Shown piece by piece: positions 18,868 to 26,991 of a DNA stretch of 64,000 bases. Numbering within the stretch: the first letter of the stretch is position 1; every line of letters begins with the position of its first letter. The translations under genes were made by a program, and so were the position numbers. The stretch covers positions 124,001 to 188,000 of the forward strand of contig CAWBUW010000011.1 of the NCBI GenBank assembly GCA_963792075.1. The letters are read 5' to 3'. The stretch comes from CAWBUW01 sp963792075. Lineage in GTDB: Bacteria; Chloroflexota; Anaerolineae; Anaerolineales; UBA4823. The notes beneath the pieces are model-generated. The model searched no databases. It was not told where the DNA came from and saw only the letters and a list, made by a program, of their open reading frames with translations.

Positions 18868-19902
18868 CTAAACCGGGCAGCGTGCGCTGGATTCGCGCAC
18901 GATCAGCTCCGTATTCAAGAGAAGTTCGGTTTTATCCACACCTTCGCCTTTGATCAGCCGGATCAGGCGCTCGCTGGCCGACCAGCCCAGGCCATACGCC
19001 GGCAGGCGGATGGTGGTGAGCGGCGGGTCGAAATATTCCGCCAGGGGCACGTCGTCGAACCCGACCAGGGAAAGGTCCTGGGGCAGGCGCACTCCTGCCC
19101 TGCGTGCAGCCAGGATGGCGCCCATGGCGACCACGTCGCTGGCGACGAAGACTGCCGTCGGGCGGGTGCGCTGGTTTAGCAGTGTGCTCATCGCCTGGTG
19201 GCCGGAGGCCGGGGTGTAGTAACCTTCCTGGACGTAATCCGGGTTCACCGGCAGACCCGCCTTTTCCAGGGCGCGCAGATAACCATCCCGCCGCTGCTGG
19301 GCGGAAGTATAAGTAAGCGGGGCGTTGGTGATCATGGCAATGCGTTCGTGTCCCAGCTCGATCAGGTGGTTCACGGCAGTCTCTGCCCCCGCCACGGCAT
19401 CGATGTCCACAATGGCAATCCCGCTGTCAGGCATCTGTCCCAGCAGGATGAGCGGCACACCCTCACGCTGCAAGCGGAACAGCTCCAGGTCATCCTGCCG
19501 CGGCCCCGAGAGCACGATCCCATCCACCAGGTTTTCGCTGATCAGATGAGCGTAGCCTTGCGGGTCCTGGGGAGCCACCGGCTTGAGCAGCACGTGGAAG
19601 CCTTGCTCGAAAGCGGCCTGCTCCAGGCCCAGGATCACCTGGGGCAAAAAGGCATCCGCGTAGACCTGTTCCGGCGCCTGGCACACCACCAGGCCGATCG
19701 TATTCGATTTGCCGCTGACCAGCTTGCGGCCGGCCGCGTCCGGATGGTAATGCAACTGCTGCGCCGCGGCCAGCACTCGCCGGCGCGTCTCTTCGGAGAT
19801 ATTGACGCCGGGGACTTTGTTGAGCACCAACGAAACCGTTGTCCGGGAGACTTCGGCTAATCTTGCAACATCCAGGCTGGTAGTACGTTTGGGTTTCGTC
19901 AT
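18868..19902 (-). CDS. LacI-family transcriptional regulator
   Basis: 344-residue LacI/GalR repressor. The HTH is at residues 8-30 (TSLDVARLAEVSRTTVSLVL) with hinge NISEETRRRVLAAAQQLHYHP, and the periplasmic-binding-like sensor domain follows (SNTIGLVVCQAPEQVYADAF; LSLVGFDDVPLAEYFDPPLT). It lies directly upstream of the alpha-glucoside operon on the same strand and most likely represses it in response to sugar. Two ACACGTGT palindromes in its promoter region suggest autoregulation. Alternative: a regulator of other distant genes. Confidence 0.94.
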   Translation of the reverse strand: MTKPKRTTSLDVARLAEVSRTTVSLVLNKVPGVNISEETRRRVLAAAQQLHYHPDAAGRKLVSGKSNTIGLVVCQAPEQVYADAFLPQVILGLEQAAFEQGFHVLLKPVAPQDPQGYAHLISENLVDGIVLSGPRQDDLELFRLQREGVPLILLGQMPDSGIAIVDIDAVAGAETAVNHLIELGHERIAMITNAPLTYTSAQQRRDGYLRALEKAGLPVNPDYVQEGYYTPASGHQAMSTLLNQRTRPTAVFVASDVVAMGAILAARRAGVRLPQDLSLVGFDDVPLAEYFDPPLTTIRLPAYGLGWSASERLIRLIKGEGVDKTELLLNTELIVRESSARCPV

Positions 19903-19932
19903 GTTTTGTCCTGGGATCGAGTAGCGGAACTA

Positions 19933-19959
19933 TTAACACGTGTCAGTAACACGTGTTAA
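19933..19959. promoter_or_regulatory. Candidate LacI-family operator (two ACACGTGT palindromes)
   Basis: TTAACACGTGT and AACACGTGTTAA lie 31-57 bases upstream of the LacI start, their centres 13 bp apart. Symmetric half-sites with a central CG are typical of LacI-family operators. The surrounding 19960-20010 is AT-rich and could hold the promoter. Inferred autoregulation. Confidence 0.55.
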
Positions 19960-20034
19960 TAATATAACAAATCCTTACGAATTTGTCAACTGGTACAGAG
20001 AAACTCTAATATTCGTTATATGTCAATTGCAGCA

Positions 20035-20222
20035 AAGGGGAGCGAAGAATCTTCCTTTGCGTCCTTGCGGCTTTGCGTTAAAAATGTGGTGGGAGCGCAG
20101 AGGGGTGAGGTAGTTGAAGATGGTGGAGTCTTGACGCAAAGGCGCCAAGGCGCAAAGCCGCAAAGGGAAGAAAAAATCTTTCTTTGCGTCTTTGCGCCTT
20201 TGCGTTAAAAATGTGGCGGTTG
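20035..20222. repeat. Inverted copies of the 127-bp dispersed repeat
   Basis: Read on the minus strand this contains aacgcaaaggcgcaaagacg, gcgcctttgcgtcaagactc and ctacctcacccctctgcgc, matching the unit at 10563-11030. About one and a half units are present. The gap 19903-20246 otherwise holds only the LacI promoter region. Confidence 0.85.
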
Positions 20223-20246
20223 CGCGGAGGCGCAAGACGGATAAAG

Positions 20247-21065
20247 CTACCCAGCCAGCGGGGCAGCGCCGCTTAATTCGATAGCGTAGGCGATGAATTC
20301 CTTTGTGCGCGCTACCTCGTCCGGGTCCGCAGGCTGGCGCACCTTCAACGAAGGGTTGGGGCGCGCGGCCCACGCCCGCCGGATCAGGTCTGCCCAGCGT
20401 GGGTCCAAGCTCGCTTGCGCCCAGCGCGCCCCCGCCGGCTTCGACTCGATCCTGCCCGTCTCCAGCGTGTGCAGCATGCGGCAGTAGCTCAGCACCGCGA
20501 ACGGCTGCGCCCAGCAGTTGCCAATGGAATAGCTGTTTTCCAGGATCTCTTGCCCCCACTCACGCATCACCGCCCGCACCTCCCGGCGCAGGTCGTCCGG
20601 TTGGACCAGGTCGATCAGCTCGCGTGGGTCCGGCCCGGCCAGGGGGATGCCGTGCTCGCGCGTCACCCAGCGCACCACCAGCGCGTTATCGTGGTCCGAA
20701 CGCACCAGTACCCGCGCCATGTTGTCCAGGTACCACAGCCTGCGCTGCGCCGGATCCTCCCGGCGCAGCCATTCCACCGGGAAATACGACCCTTCCAGGT
20801 GCCTGGCCCAATCCGTTTCCAGCTCATAGATTCTGCCGTGCATCGCCTGCAGCGCGGCCAGCTCCGCTTCGTCCAGGTCCTGCGCGATCACGATGGTGAA
20901 ATCCACGTCCGAGTCCGCGTCCGCGTCCCCCACGCCAAACGACCCCTGCAGGTAGGCCGCCAGGAAATTCTCGCCCAGGACCGCCTGCGCGCTGCTGACC
21001 AGCTCGTGCAGGACGGCATTCAGGTCGGGGAAGGATGTAGGATGTTCGGGCAAAACACACCTCAT
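20247..21065 (-). CDS. Nucleotidyltransferase related to aminoglycoside adenylyltransferases (AadA-like, DUF4111 C-terminal)
   Basis: 272-residue cytoplasmic protein. The Pol-beta-like nucleotidyltransferase motif is AAYLQGSFGVGDADADSDVD followed by FTIVI, giving the GS and DxD metal ligands. The C-terminal helical part (AVLSYCRMLHTLETGRIESK PAGARWA) matches the DUF4111 domain found in streptomycin/spectinomycin adenylyltransferases and in uncharacterised relatives. The start at 21065 has no SD, but a TATAAC-like element lies about 8 bases upstream, so a leaderless message is possible. Antibiotic modification is not demonstrated; the natural substrate could differ. Confidence 0.78.
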   Translation of the reverse strand: MRCVLPEHPTSFPDLNAVLHELVSSAQAVLGENFLAAYLQGSFGVGDADADSDVDFTIVIAQDLDEAELAALQAMHGRIYELETDWARHLEGSYFPVEWLRREDPAQRRLWYLDNMARVLVRSDHDNALVVRWVTREHGIPLAGPDPRELIDLVQPDDLRREVRAVMREWGQEILENSYSIGNCWAQPFAVLSYCRMLHTLETGRIESKPAGARWAQASLDPRWADLIRRAWAARPNPSLKVRQPADPDEVARTKEFIAYAIELSGAAPLAG

Positions 21066-21099
21066 TTTTAAGTTATAATCGTATCGTCTCAATAATTGG

Positions 21100-21132
21100 G
21101 GGGTTTGAGCGTGCTTCGCATGCTCAACCCCC
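21100..21132. repeat. Hairpin between divergent nucleotidyltransferase and HicB-like genes
   Basis: GGGGTTTGAGCGTGC and GCATGCTCAACCCC pair around TTC with one mismatch and one G-T pair. It lies in the leader of the HicB-like gene, 18 bases before its SD. Confidence 0.6.
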
Positions 21133-21157
21133 ACCCCCCCTTTATGTGGAGGAACCT

Positions 21158-21343
21158 ATGAACCGTGAATTTAACGTTATTATAGAAAGAGACGAGGAAG
21201 GATTCGAGGAAGGATTCTATGTAGCCTCCGTCCCCGAGCTGCACGGTTGCCATACCCAGGCGAAGTCGTTGGACAAACTCATGGAGAGAATTAAGGAAGC
21301 GATCGCTTTGTGCCTTGAAGTTCAAGATCAGCGCAAATTCTGA
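21158..21343 (+). CDS. HicB-like small protein, no HicA partner
   Basis: 61-residue protein starting at ATG 21158 behind GTGGAGGAACCT. The fold signature of the HicB/DUF1902 group is visible: FNVIIERDEEG, FYVASVPELHGCHTQAKSLD and LMERIKEAIALCLE. HicB proteins are antitoxins when paired with a HicA toxin; no HicA-like ORF is next to it. Just after the stop, another frame encodes ILKDCEITPDQIKEYL, suggesting a lost C-terminal tail or a one-base indel. The function is therefore uncertain. Confidence 0.72.
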   Translation: MNREFNVIIERDEEGFEEGFYVASVPELHGCHTQAKSLDKLMERIKEAIALCLEVQDQRKF

Positions 21344-21393
21344 AAGATTGCGAGATTACCCCGGACCAAATCAAGGAATATTTGTAGGGCATT

Positions 21394-21439
21394 AACCCTA
21401 AAGGTCTCAGCCCGTCAGGGCTAAAAGACCTTTAGGGTT
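21394..21439. terminator. Bidirectional terminator between HicB-like and aldo/keto reductase genes
   Basis: AACCCTAAAGGTCT pairs perfectly with AGACCTTTAGGGTT, with an inner AGCCC/GGGCT stem. The genes converge here, and the reductase stop codon (21432-21434) lies inside the right arm. It shares CCCTAAAGGT with the typA/treS terminator. Confidence 0.78.
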
Positions 21440-22400
21440 TTGATAACTCATCCAGCCGGGCGATATCCTCCGCTGACAGCCTGAAACGCATCGCCGCGGC
21501 GGCATCCACGGCCTGGGAGACCTTCGTGGCGCCGGGGATGGTGACCACCAGGTCGCCGCGGGCGTGGATCAGCCAGTTCAGCGCCACCTGCGCCGCGTTG
21601 GCATTGTAGCGCGGGGCCATCTCCAGCAGCGCATTGACCAGCGGGCGGCTGGCCTCCACTTTGGGCCCAAAGCGCAGGCGCTTCGTCCAGGACTGCTTCG
21701 CCAGCAGGCCGGGGTCCTGGTGGTACTTGCCGCTGAGCAGCCCTGCCGCCAGCGGTGTATAGGCGATGACCGTCACGCCCAGCTCGCGCGCCGTCTCGAG
21801 CACGCCGTCCGTCTCGATCTTGCGGTTGAGCAGGCTGTAGTGCATCTCGTTGGCTGCCAGGGGCAGCCCGACCTTTTCCAAAGCGGCGTGGGCGCGGCGC
21901 ATCTGCTCCGCGCTGAAGTTGCTCACCCCCACCGAGCGGATCTTCCCCGCCGTCACCAGCTTTGCCATCGCCTCCATCTCGGCCTCCGGAGTTGAAAAGC
22001 TGTAAGGTTGGTGCACCATGTACAGACCGATACTGTACCCCTCCAGGAAGCGCAGCCGGTCGGCGATGCTGACCGGGATGTTCGCCGCGCTGCGGAACAG
22101 GGGCCACCACTTGGTCGCCACGAGCACGTCTTCATCTTTTTTGCCCGCCGCTTTGAGCGCGGCCGCCAACGAGCGTTCAGAAACGCCCGCGCCGTACAGC
22201 TCGGCGGTATCGAACCAGTTGATGCCACCCTCCAGCGCGGCCTGGACAATGGCATTTTTATCCGCCTGGTTGATCGCCGGGAACAGCGGGCCCATCATTT
22301 TGCCGCCGCCGGAAAATTCCATCGTGCCCAGCCCGATGGGCGTGATGCGCAGGCCGGTTTTGCCCAGCGGGCGCAGAGGAGGAAAAGGGGTTGAAGTCAT
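21432..22400 (-). CDS. Aldo/keto reductase
   Basis: NAD(P)H-dependent TIM-barrel oxidoreductase, 322 residues, starting at ATG 22400 with AAGGAGAAAAAT upstream. The catalytic tetrad is visible: D and Y in NWFDTAELYGAG, K in VATKWW and H in YMVHQPYSF. The cofactor site is GATKVSQAVDAAAAMRFRLS. Similar to the YajO/IolS group. The substrate is unknown. It is monocistronic and divergent from the S9 peptidase gene. Confidence 0.92.
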   Translation of the reverse strand: MTSTPFPPLRPLGKTGLRITPIGLGTMEFSGGGKMMGPLFPAINQADKNAIVQAALEGGINWFDTAELYGAGVSERSLAAALKAAGKKDEDVLVATKWWPLFRSAANIPVSIADRLRFLEGYSIGLYMVHQPYSFSTPEAEMEAMAKLVTAGKIRSVGVSNFSAEQMRRAHAALEKVGLPLAANEMHYSLLNRKIETDGVLETARELGVTVIAYTPLAAGLLSGKYHQDPGLLAKQSWTKRLRFGPKVEASRPLVNALLEMAPRYNANAAQVALNWLIHARGDLVVTIPGATKVSQAVDAAAAMRFRLSAEDIARLDELSKP

Positions 22401-22498
22401 ATTTTTCTCCTTAATCCCAGGATAGTAGTTGGTTACAGTCAAATGTAGCATAGCACGGATGAAGCAATTGGTGAAGAGGGCTTTCACAAAATGGGGGT

Positions 22499-22543
22499 TT
22501 GGGGTGTTCACAGGGCGGCTCCGCCGCCCTGTGAACACCCCAA
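22499..22543. repeat. Perfect hairpin in a divergent promoter region
   Basis: Twenty-one-base stem TTGGGGTGTTCACAGGGCGG C/G and its complement with a TCC loop. Both neighbouring genes are transcribed away from it (22400 minus, 22597 plus), so it cannot be a terminator for either. Confidence 0.88.
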
Positions 22544-22596
22544 GTTCCTCGCAAGATCGATCATTTCCTTATATAATAAATCAGGAGAAAATTGAT

Positions 22597-24540
22597 ATGA
22601 ATATTCCCTTGATCCCTCGAAAATCCCTGTTTGGCAACCCGGACCGCACCAGCGTGCGCATCAGCCCGGATGGCGAGCGCCTGGCATGGTTAGCGCCGCA
22701 TGAGGGCGTGTTGAACATATGGGTCGCCCCACGCCAGGACCTGGCGGCGGCACGCGTCATTACCAACGACAAGCTGCGCGGCATCCGCTTTCTGCAGTGG
22801 GCTTACAACAACACACATATTCTCTACATCCAGGACAAGGGGGGCGATGAAAACTGGCGGGTGTATAGCGCCAACTTGTCTGGCGGGGATGTCAAAGACT
22901 TGACCCCGTTCGAAGGCGTGGCCGCGCGCATCGAGCAGTCCAGCGAATTGTTCCCCGATGAAATCGTCGTTGGGCTGAACAACCGCGTCCCGCAGCTTCA
23001 CGATTTGTACCGCGTGAACATCCTCTCCGGTGAGCTGACCCTGTTGGAAGAAAACCCTGGCTTCATGGGGTACATTACGCACGAAAATTACCAGGTGATA
23101 GGCGCATCTGCCACGACTCCCGAAGGGGGTATGGACTTGTTCCTGAAAAGCCCTGCGGGATGGGAGCCGTGGGATTCCGTCCCGCAGGAAGACGCACTGA
23201 CCACCAACCCGATCAGCCTGAACAAGGCCGGTACGCACCTGTACATGACAGACAGCCGCGGCCGGGATACGGGCGCGCTGTTCGAAGTGGAGCTGGCAAC
23301 CAGGTCGCGACGCCTGCTGGCTGAAGATTCGCTTGCAGACGCCGGTGAGACGATCATCCACCCCACGCTCAAGCATATCCAGGCCGTATCTTTCACGTAT
23401 GATCGCAAGCATTGGCAAGTGCTCGACCCATCTTTGGCAACCGATCTGGAATACCTGCACGCGATTTCTCCCGGTGAGCTGATGCTGCTCAACCGTTCGC
23501 TCGATGACCGTTTTTGGGCCCTGGCTTTCTTACTCGACGATGCCCCGGTGCAGTATTACCTGTACGACCGGACAGAGCGCCAGGCGCGCTTCCTGTTCAC
23601 CAATCGTTCAGCGCTGGAAGGCGCACCGCTTGCGAAAATGCGCTCTTTCATTATGGATGCGCGCGACGGGCTCAAACTGGTGGGCTACTACACGCTGCCG
23701 CCGGGCTGCGACTCGGATGGCGATGGCATCCCCGACCACCCGATGCCGATGGTCTTCTTCCCCCATGGCGGTCCCTGGGGACGCGATGCCTGGGGTTTCG
23801 ATCCCTACCACCAGTGGCTGGCCAACCGTGGCTACGTGGTGATGAATGTCAACTTCCGCTCGTCCACAGGCTTTGGCAAGCGTTTCGTCAACGCCGGCGA
23901 TAAAGCCTGGGCGACCGGTATCATCCAGGACCAGCACGACACGGTGCAGTGGGCGATCCGCCAGGGCATCGCCGACCCTGAACAGGTGGCGATCATGGGC
24001 GGCAGCTTCGGTGGCTACTCCACCCTGGCCGGGCTGGCTTTTTACCCCGACACCTACGCCTGCGGCGTGGATATCGTCGGCCCGTCCAACCTGATCACCC
24101 TGCTTAAATCGGTGCCGGAGTACTGGAAACCCATGCTCGAAATGCTGACTTCGCGCGTTGGCGATCACCGCACCGAAGAAGGTCGCGCCCTGCTCACAGC
24201 CCACTCACCGCTGACGTACGCCGGGCGCATCCGCAAGCCGCTGCTGATCGGGCAGGGCGCTAACGATCCACGCGTCAAGCAGGCCGAATCCGACCAAATC
24301 GTCAAAGCCATGCAGGCAAAAAGCATTCCGGTAGCCTACGTGCTCTACCCGGATGAGGGTCACGGTTTTGCCCGCCCGGAAAACAGCCTATCCTTCTCCG
24401 CCATCGCCGAAGCCTTCCTGGCGCGCTGCCTGGAAGGACGTTACGAGCCGATCGGAGAGGATTTCCAGGGAGCGAGCTTGCAGGTGCCAACCGGGGCAGA
24501 AGAGGTGCCGGGGCTGAAAGCGGCCTTGAACAAAGGGTAA
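22597..24540 (+). CDS. S9-family prolyl oligopeptidase
   Basis: Serine peptidase of the prolyl oligopeptidase/acylaminoacyl peptidase group, 647 residues, with no signal peptide. The start at 22597 has TCAGGAGAAAATTGAT upstream and a TATAAT box at 22572-22577. The N-terminal two thirds form a beta-propeller-like sensor (SVRISPDGERLAW, LYRVNILSGE). The catalytic alpha/beta hydrolase domain has S470 in GGSFGGYST, D557 in GANDPRV and H589 in DEGHGF. The oxyanion segment is FFPHGGPWGRDAWG. Peptide turnover in the cytoplasm is inferred. Confidence 0.95.
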   Translation: MNIPLIPRKSLFGNPDRTSVRISPDGERLAWLAPHEGVLNIWVAPRQDLAAARVITNDKLRGIRFLQWAYNNTHILYIQDKGGDENWRVYSANLSGGDVKDLTPFEGVAARIEQSSELFPDEIVVGLNNRVPQLHDLYRVNILSGELTLLEENPGFMGYITHENYQVIGASATTPEGGMDLFLKSPAGWEPWDSVPQEDALTTNPISLNKAGTHLYMTDSRGRDTGALFEVELATRSRRLLAEDSLADAGETIIHPTLKHIQAVSFTYDRKHWQVLDPSLATDLEYLHAISPGELMLLNRSLDDRFWALAFLLDDAPVQYYLYDRTERQARFLFTNRSALEGAPLAKMRSFIMDARDGLKLVGYYTLPPGCDSDGDGIPDHPMPMVFFPHGGPWGRDAWGFDPYHQWLANRGYVVMNVNFRSSTGFGKRFVNAGDKAWATGIIQDQHDTVQWAIRQGIADPEQVAIMGGSFGGYSTLAGLAFYPDTYACGVDIVGPSNLITLLKSVPEYWKPMLEMLTSRVGDHRTEEGRALLTAHSPLTYAGRIRKPLLIGQGANDPRVKQAESDQIVKAMQAKSIPVAYVLYPDEGHGFARPENSLSFSAIAEAFLARCLEGRYEPIGEDFQGASLQVPTGAEEVPGLKAALNKG

Positions 24541-24576
24541 TGGAATTCAAAGCCCACGCAGATTTCCTTCACCGAG

Positions 24577-25385
24577 ATGATTAACACCAGCGCTTTCGGC
24601 CCGGTTATCCGCTTCGACTTTGCACGCACCCTGTTCGGGAAGGGGCGTTATTGGACCAGCGCCTACCTGGTGGACGGCCTGCTGATCGACTCCGGCTGCG
24701 CCTGGGAGGCTGCCGGGCTGCTGGGCGCGCTGCACGACCGGCTGCCGGAGCGCCTGGCCAACACCCATTCGCACGAAGACCACATCGGCGCCAACGGGCT
24801 GCTGCAAGCGCGCCAACCCGGCCTGGAAATCATGGCGCACCCCCTGGCTCTGCCCGTGCTGGCCGACCCGCGCGCAGCCCAGCCGCTGCACCCGTACCGG
24901 CAGGTGTTCTGGGGCTGGCCCCGGCCTTCGCTCGCCCGCCCGCTGCAGGAGGGGAAGTGATCCAGACCGGGCATTACGCTTTCCAGGTGCTGTACACCCC
25001 CGGTCACAGCCCGGACCACCTGTGCCTGTATGAAGCCAATGAGGGCTGGCTGTTTTCAGGCGATCTGTTCGTGGGCGGGCAGGACCGCGCCCTGCGCCAG
25101 GACCACCGCATCTGGGAAAGCGTGGCCTCGCTGCAGCGCCTCGCCCAACTCCCGCTGAGCTGGATCTTCCCCGGCAGCGCCCGCGTACGCGAAAACCCAG
25201 CCGCAGAGATCGAGCGCAAGGTGGCCTATTACCAGGCGCAGGGCGAGCAAGCGCTGGAGCTGCACCGCCAGGGCCTGGGCGTGGACGAGATCGCCCGCCG
25301 CCTGTGCGGCCCGCGTATGTGGATCGAGCGGATCACGCTGGGCCATTTCTCCCGCCGCAACCTGATCCTCTCTTATCTAACTTAG
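24577..25385 (+). CDS. Metallo-beta-lactamase-fold hydrolase (frameshifted)
   Basis: MBL-superfamily metal hydrolase of the glyoxalase II-like type. The zinc motif is THSHEDHIGANG (HxHxDH), followed by TPGHSPDHLCLYE and FSGDLFVGGQDRA. The frame stops at 24958 but continues in the next frame as EVIQTGHYAFQVL; one missing G in the run 24951-24954 explains it. The corrected protein is about 269 residues. The start ATG 24577 follows the S9 peptidase by 36 bases with no clear SD, so co-transcription is likely. Substrate unknown. Confidence 0.85.
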
Positions 25386-25419
25386 ACACCTGTGCAGGCT
25401 GCGCCTGTACAGGTGTCTA
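25383..25419. repeat. Hairpin between MBL-fold and AadK-like genes
   Basis: TAGACACCTGTGCAGGC pairs with GCCTGTACAGGTGTCTA around TGC with one G-T pair. It begins at the MBL stop codon and is followed by A-rich sequence, not a T-tract. Confidence 0.8.
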
Positions 25420-25432
25420 AAAAAAGGGATTC

Positions 25433-26302
25433 ATGCGCACAGAACAAGAAATGTTCGACCTGATCCTCTCCACCGCCCGCGACGACGAGCGCATCCGCGC
25501 CGTGATGCTGAACGGCTCGCGCGCCAACCCCAACGCCCCGCGAGATTTCTTCCAGGATTTCGACATCGTCTACTTCGTCACCGAGGTTGGCGCTTTCAAA
25601 GCCGACCCGCACTGGATCGACCGCTTCGGCGAGCGGATGGTCATGCAGCTCCCGGATGATTTCCTGGACCCGCCCCCCACCTCCGCGGACAGCTACTGCT
25701 ACCTGCTGCAGTTCAGCGACGGCAACCGCCTCGACCTGACGCTGTACCCCCTGGCGAAGCTGGCCGCGCAAGAAAAGGACAGCCAGACCGTCGTGCTGTT
25801 GGACAAAGACGGCATCCTTCCGGCTTTCCCGCCCACCAGCGACCGCGACTACCTGCCCCAGCCGCCCACCCCCAAAGCCTACTTCGAGTGCTGCAACGAG
25901 TTCTGGTGGGTCTGCCCGTACGTAGCCAAGGGGCTGTGGCGGCAGGAATTCACCTATGCCCGCGCCATGTTGGACGAGGCCGTGCGCGACCAGCTCATGG
26001 CCATGCTGAGCTGGTACCTGGGCGTACAGACCCAGTTTACGGTCAGCCCGGGGAAGCTGGGCAAATACCTGGAAAAGTACCTGGAGCCCGAGCTGTGGGA
26101 GCTGCTGCTGCGAACCTACGCCTGCGGTGACTCTGCGCATACCTGGCAGGCCCTGTTCGCGCTGTGCCACCTCTTCCGCCGCACCGCCATCCCGGTGGCG
26201 GAGCATTTCGGGTACGCCTACCCCTTCCAGGACGATGCCCGCGTTTCTGCCCACCTCGAGCACGTGCAGTCCCTGCCGCGGGACGCAGAGGAGATGTATT
26301 GA
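25433..26302 (+). CDS. aadK: Aminoglycoside 6-adenylyltransferase-like protein (ANT(6)/AadK family)
   Basis: 289-residue nucleotidyltransferase matching the streptomycin 6-adenylyltransferase family over its whole length. It opens MRTEQEMFDLILSTARDDER, then IRAVMLNGSRANPNAPRD and FFQDFDIVYFV, which carry the GSR loop and the DxD metal ligands. The C-terminal domain has CNEFWWVCPYVAKGLWR and KYLEKYL as in AadK/AadE. Chromosomal homologues are common in environmental bacteria and resistance is not proven. The start is ATG 25433 with an AGGGA-type SD. Confidence 0.9.
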   Translation: MRTEQEMFDLILSTARDDERIRAVMLNGSRANPNAPRDFFQDFDIVYFVTEVGAFKADPHWIDRFGERMVMQLPDDFLDPPPTSADSYCYLLQFSDGNRLDLTLYPLAKLAAQEKDSQTVVLLDKDGILPAFPPTSDRDYLPQPPTPKAYFECCNEFWWVCPYVAKGLWRQEFTYARAMLDEAVRDQLMAMLSWYLGVQTQFTVSPGKLGKYLEKYLEPELWELLLRTYACGDSAHTWQALFALCHLFRRTAIPVAEHFGYAYPFQDDARVSAHLEHVQSLPRDAEEMY

Positions 26303-26484
26303 GGCGTATTTTTGAGGGTTAGAGGGACAGCAAAGATGAAAATAGTGAAATAAGTTCGCCAAACCACAGCTATTCCATCCCAACCCTTTCTTTTTTCGCC
26401 CGCACACTACGAATTTCTCGCTTCAGAGTAAAATACATTTGCATTAATTTGTCTATACAATTCAACATGATAAGGAGCAAATTC

Positions 26485-26862
26485 ATGAAACGTGATATGG
26501 ATCTTCTTCGAAAGATTCTTATAGCAATTGAAAATAAATATAAGCCTGGAGATGGACCTGTTTCTCAGCTCGCCATAGACGGATACGACTTAAAAACCAT
26601 AGCTGAACATTGTGATTTGCTTTATCAAGAAGGATTAGTTAAAGACTATAAACCCCTTTACGGTGATAACACTATACAGGCCTTTTGGGTGGGCAATTTG
26701 ACGAACAAGGGTTATGATTATTTAGAACTCGTGAGGGATGATGGAATTTATAATAAGACAAAGACAGAAGTGAAAAATAAGAAGCTGCCGGAAACAATAG
26801 AGTGGTTTGCAAAAATAGCGGGAATATTTACCGGAGAGGTAATAAAAGGGTTGAACGACTAG
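26485..26862 (+). CDS. DUF2513-like protein
   Basis: 125-residue protein from ATG 26485 (TAAGGAGC at good spacing). It begins MKRDMDLLRKILIAIENKYK and contains LTNKGYDYLELVRDD, the pattern of DUF2513 proteins, which have a winged-helix-like N-terminus and are common in mobile regions. AT-rich codon use contrasts with the GC-rich neighbours upstream, suggesting acquisition. Function unknown. Confidence 0.75.
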   Translation: MKRDMDLLRKILIAIENKYKPGDGPVSQLAIDGYDLKTIAEHCDLLYQEGLVKDYKPLYGDNTIQAFWVGNLTNKGYDYLELVRDDGIYNKTKTEVKNKKLPETIEWFAKIAGIFTGEVIKGLND

Positions 26863-26895
26863 ATCGCCTAGGGGATCTCCAAATGAGGTGCCGAG

Positions 26896-26988
26896 ATGAT
26901 AAAGATCATGAGTTTAAGAAAACTCAGAATGATATTTGGGTTGATTGCCATATTCTTATCCTCTTGTCGTACAGGATACGAAGAATAA
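26896..26988 (+). CDS. Possible 30-residue micro-lipoprotein
   Basis: A short ORF begins MIKIMSLRKLRMIFGLIAIF and ends LSSCRTGYEE. Positive N-terminus, hydrophobic stretch and an LSSC lipobox look like a lipoprotein signal peptide, but only six residues follow the cysteine. It lies 3 bases before the next gene. It could be a real small lipoprotein, a leader, or the remnant of a larger one. Confidence 0.4.
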   Translation: MIKIMSLRKLRMIFGLIAIFLSSCRTGYEE

Positions 26989-26991
26989 AAT

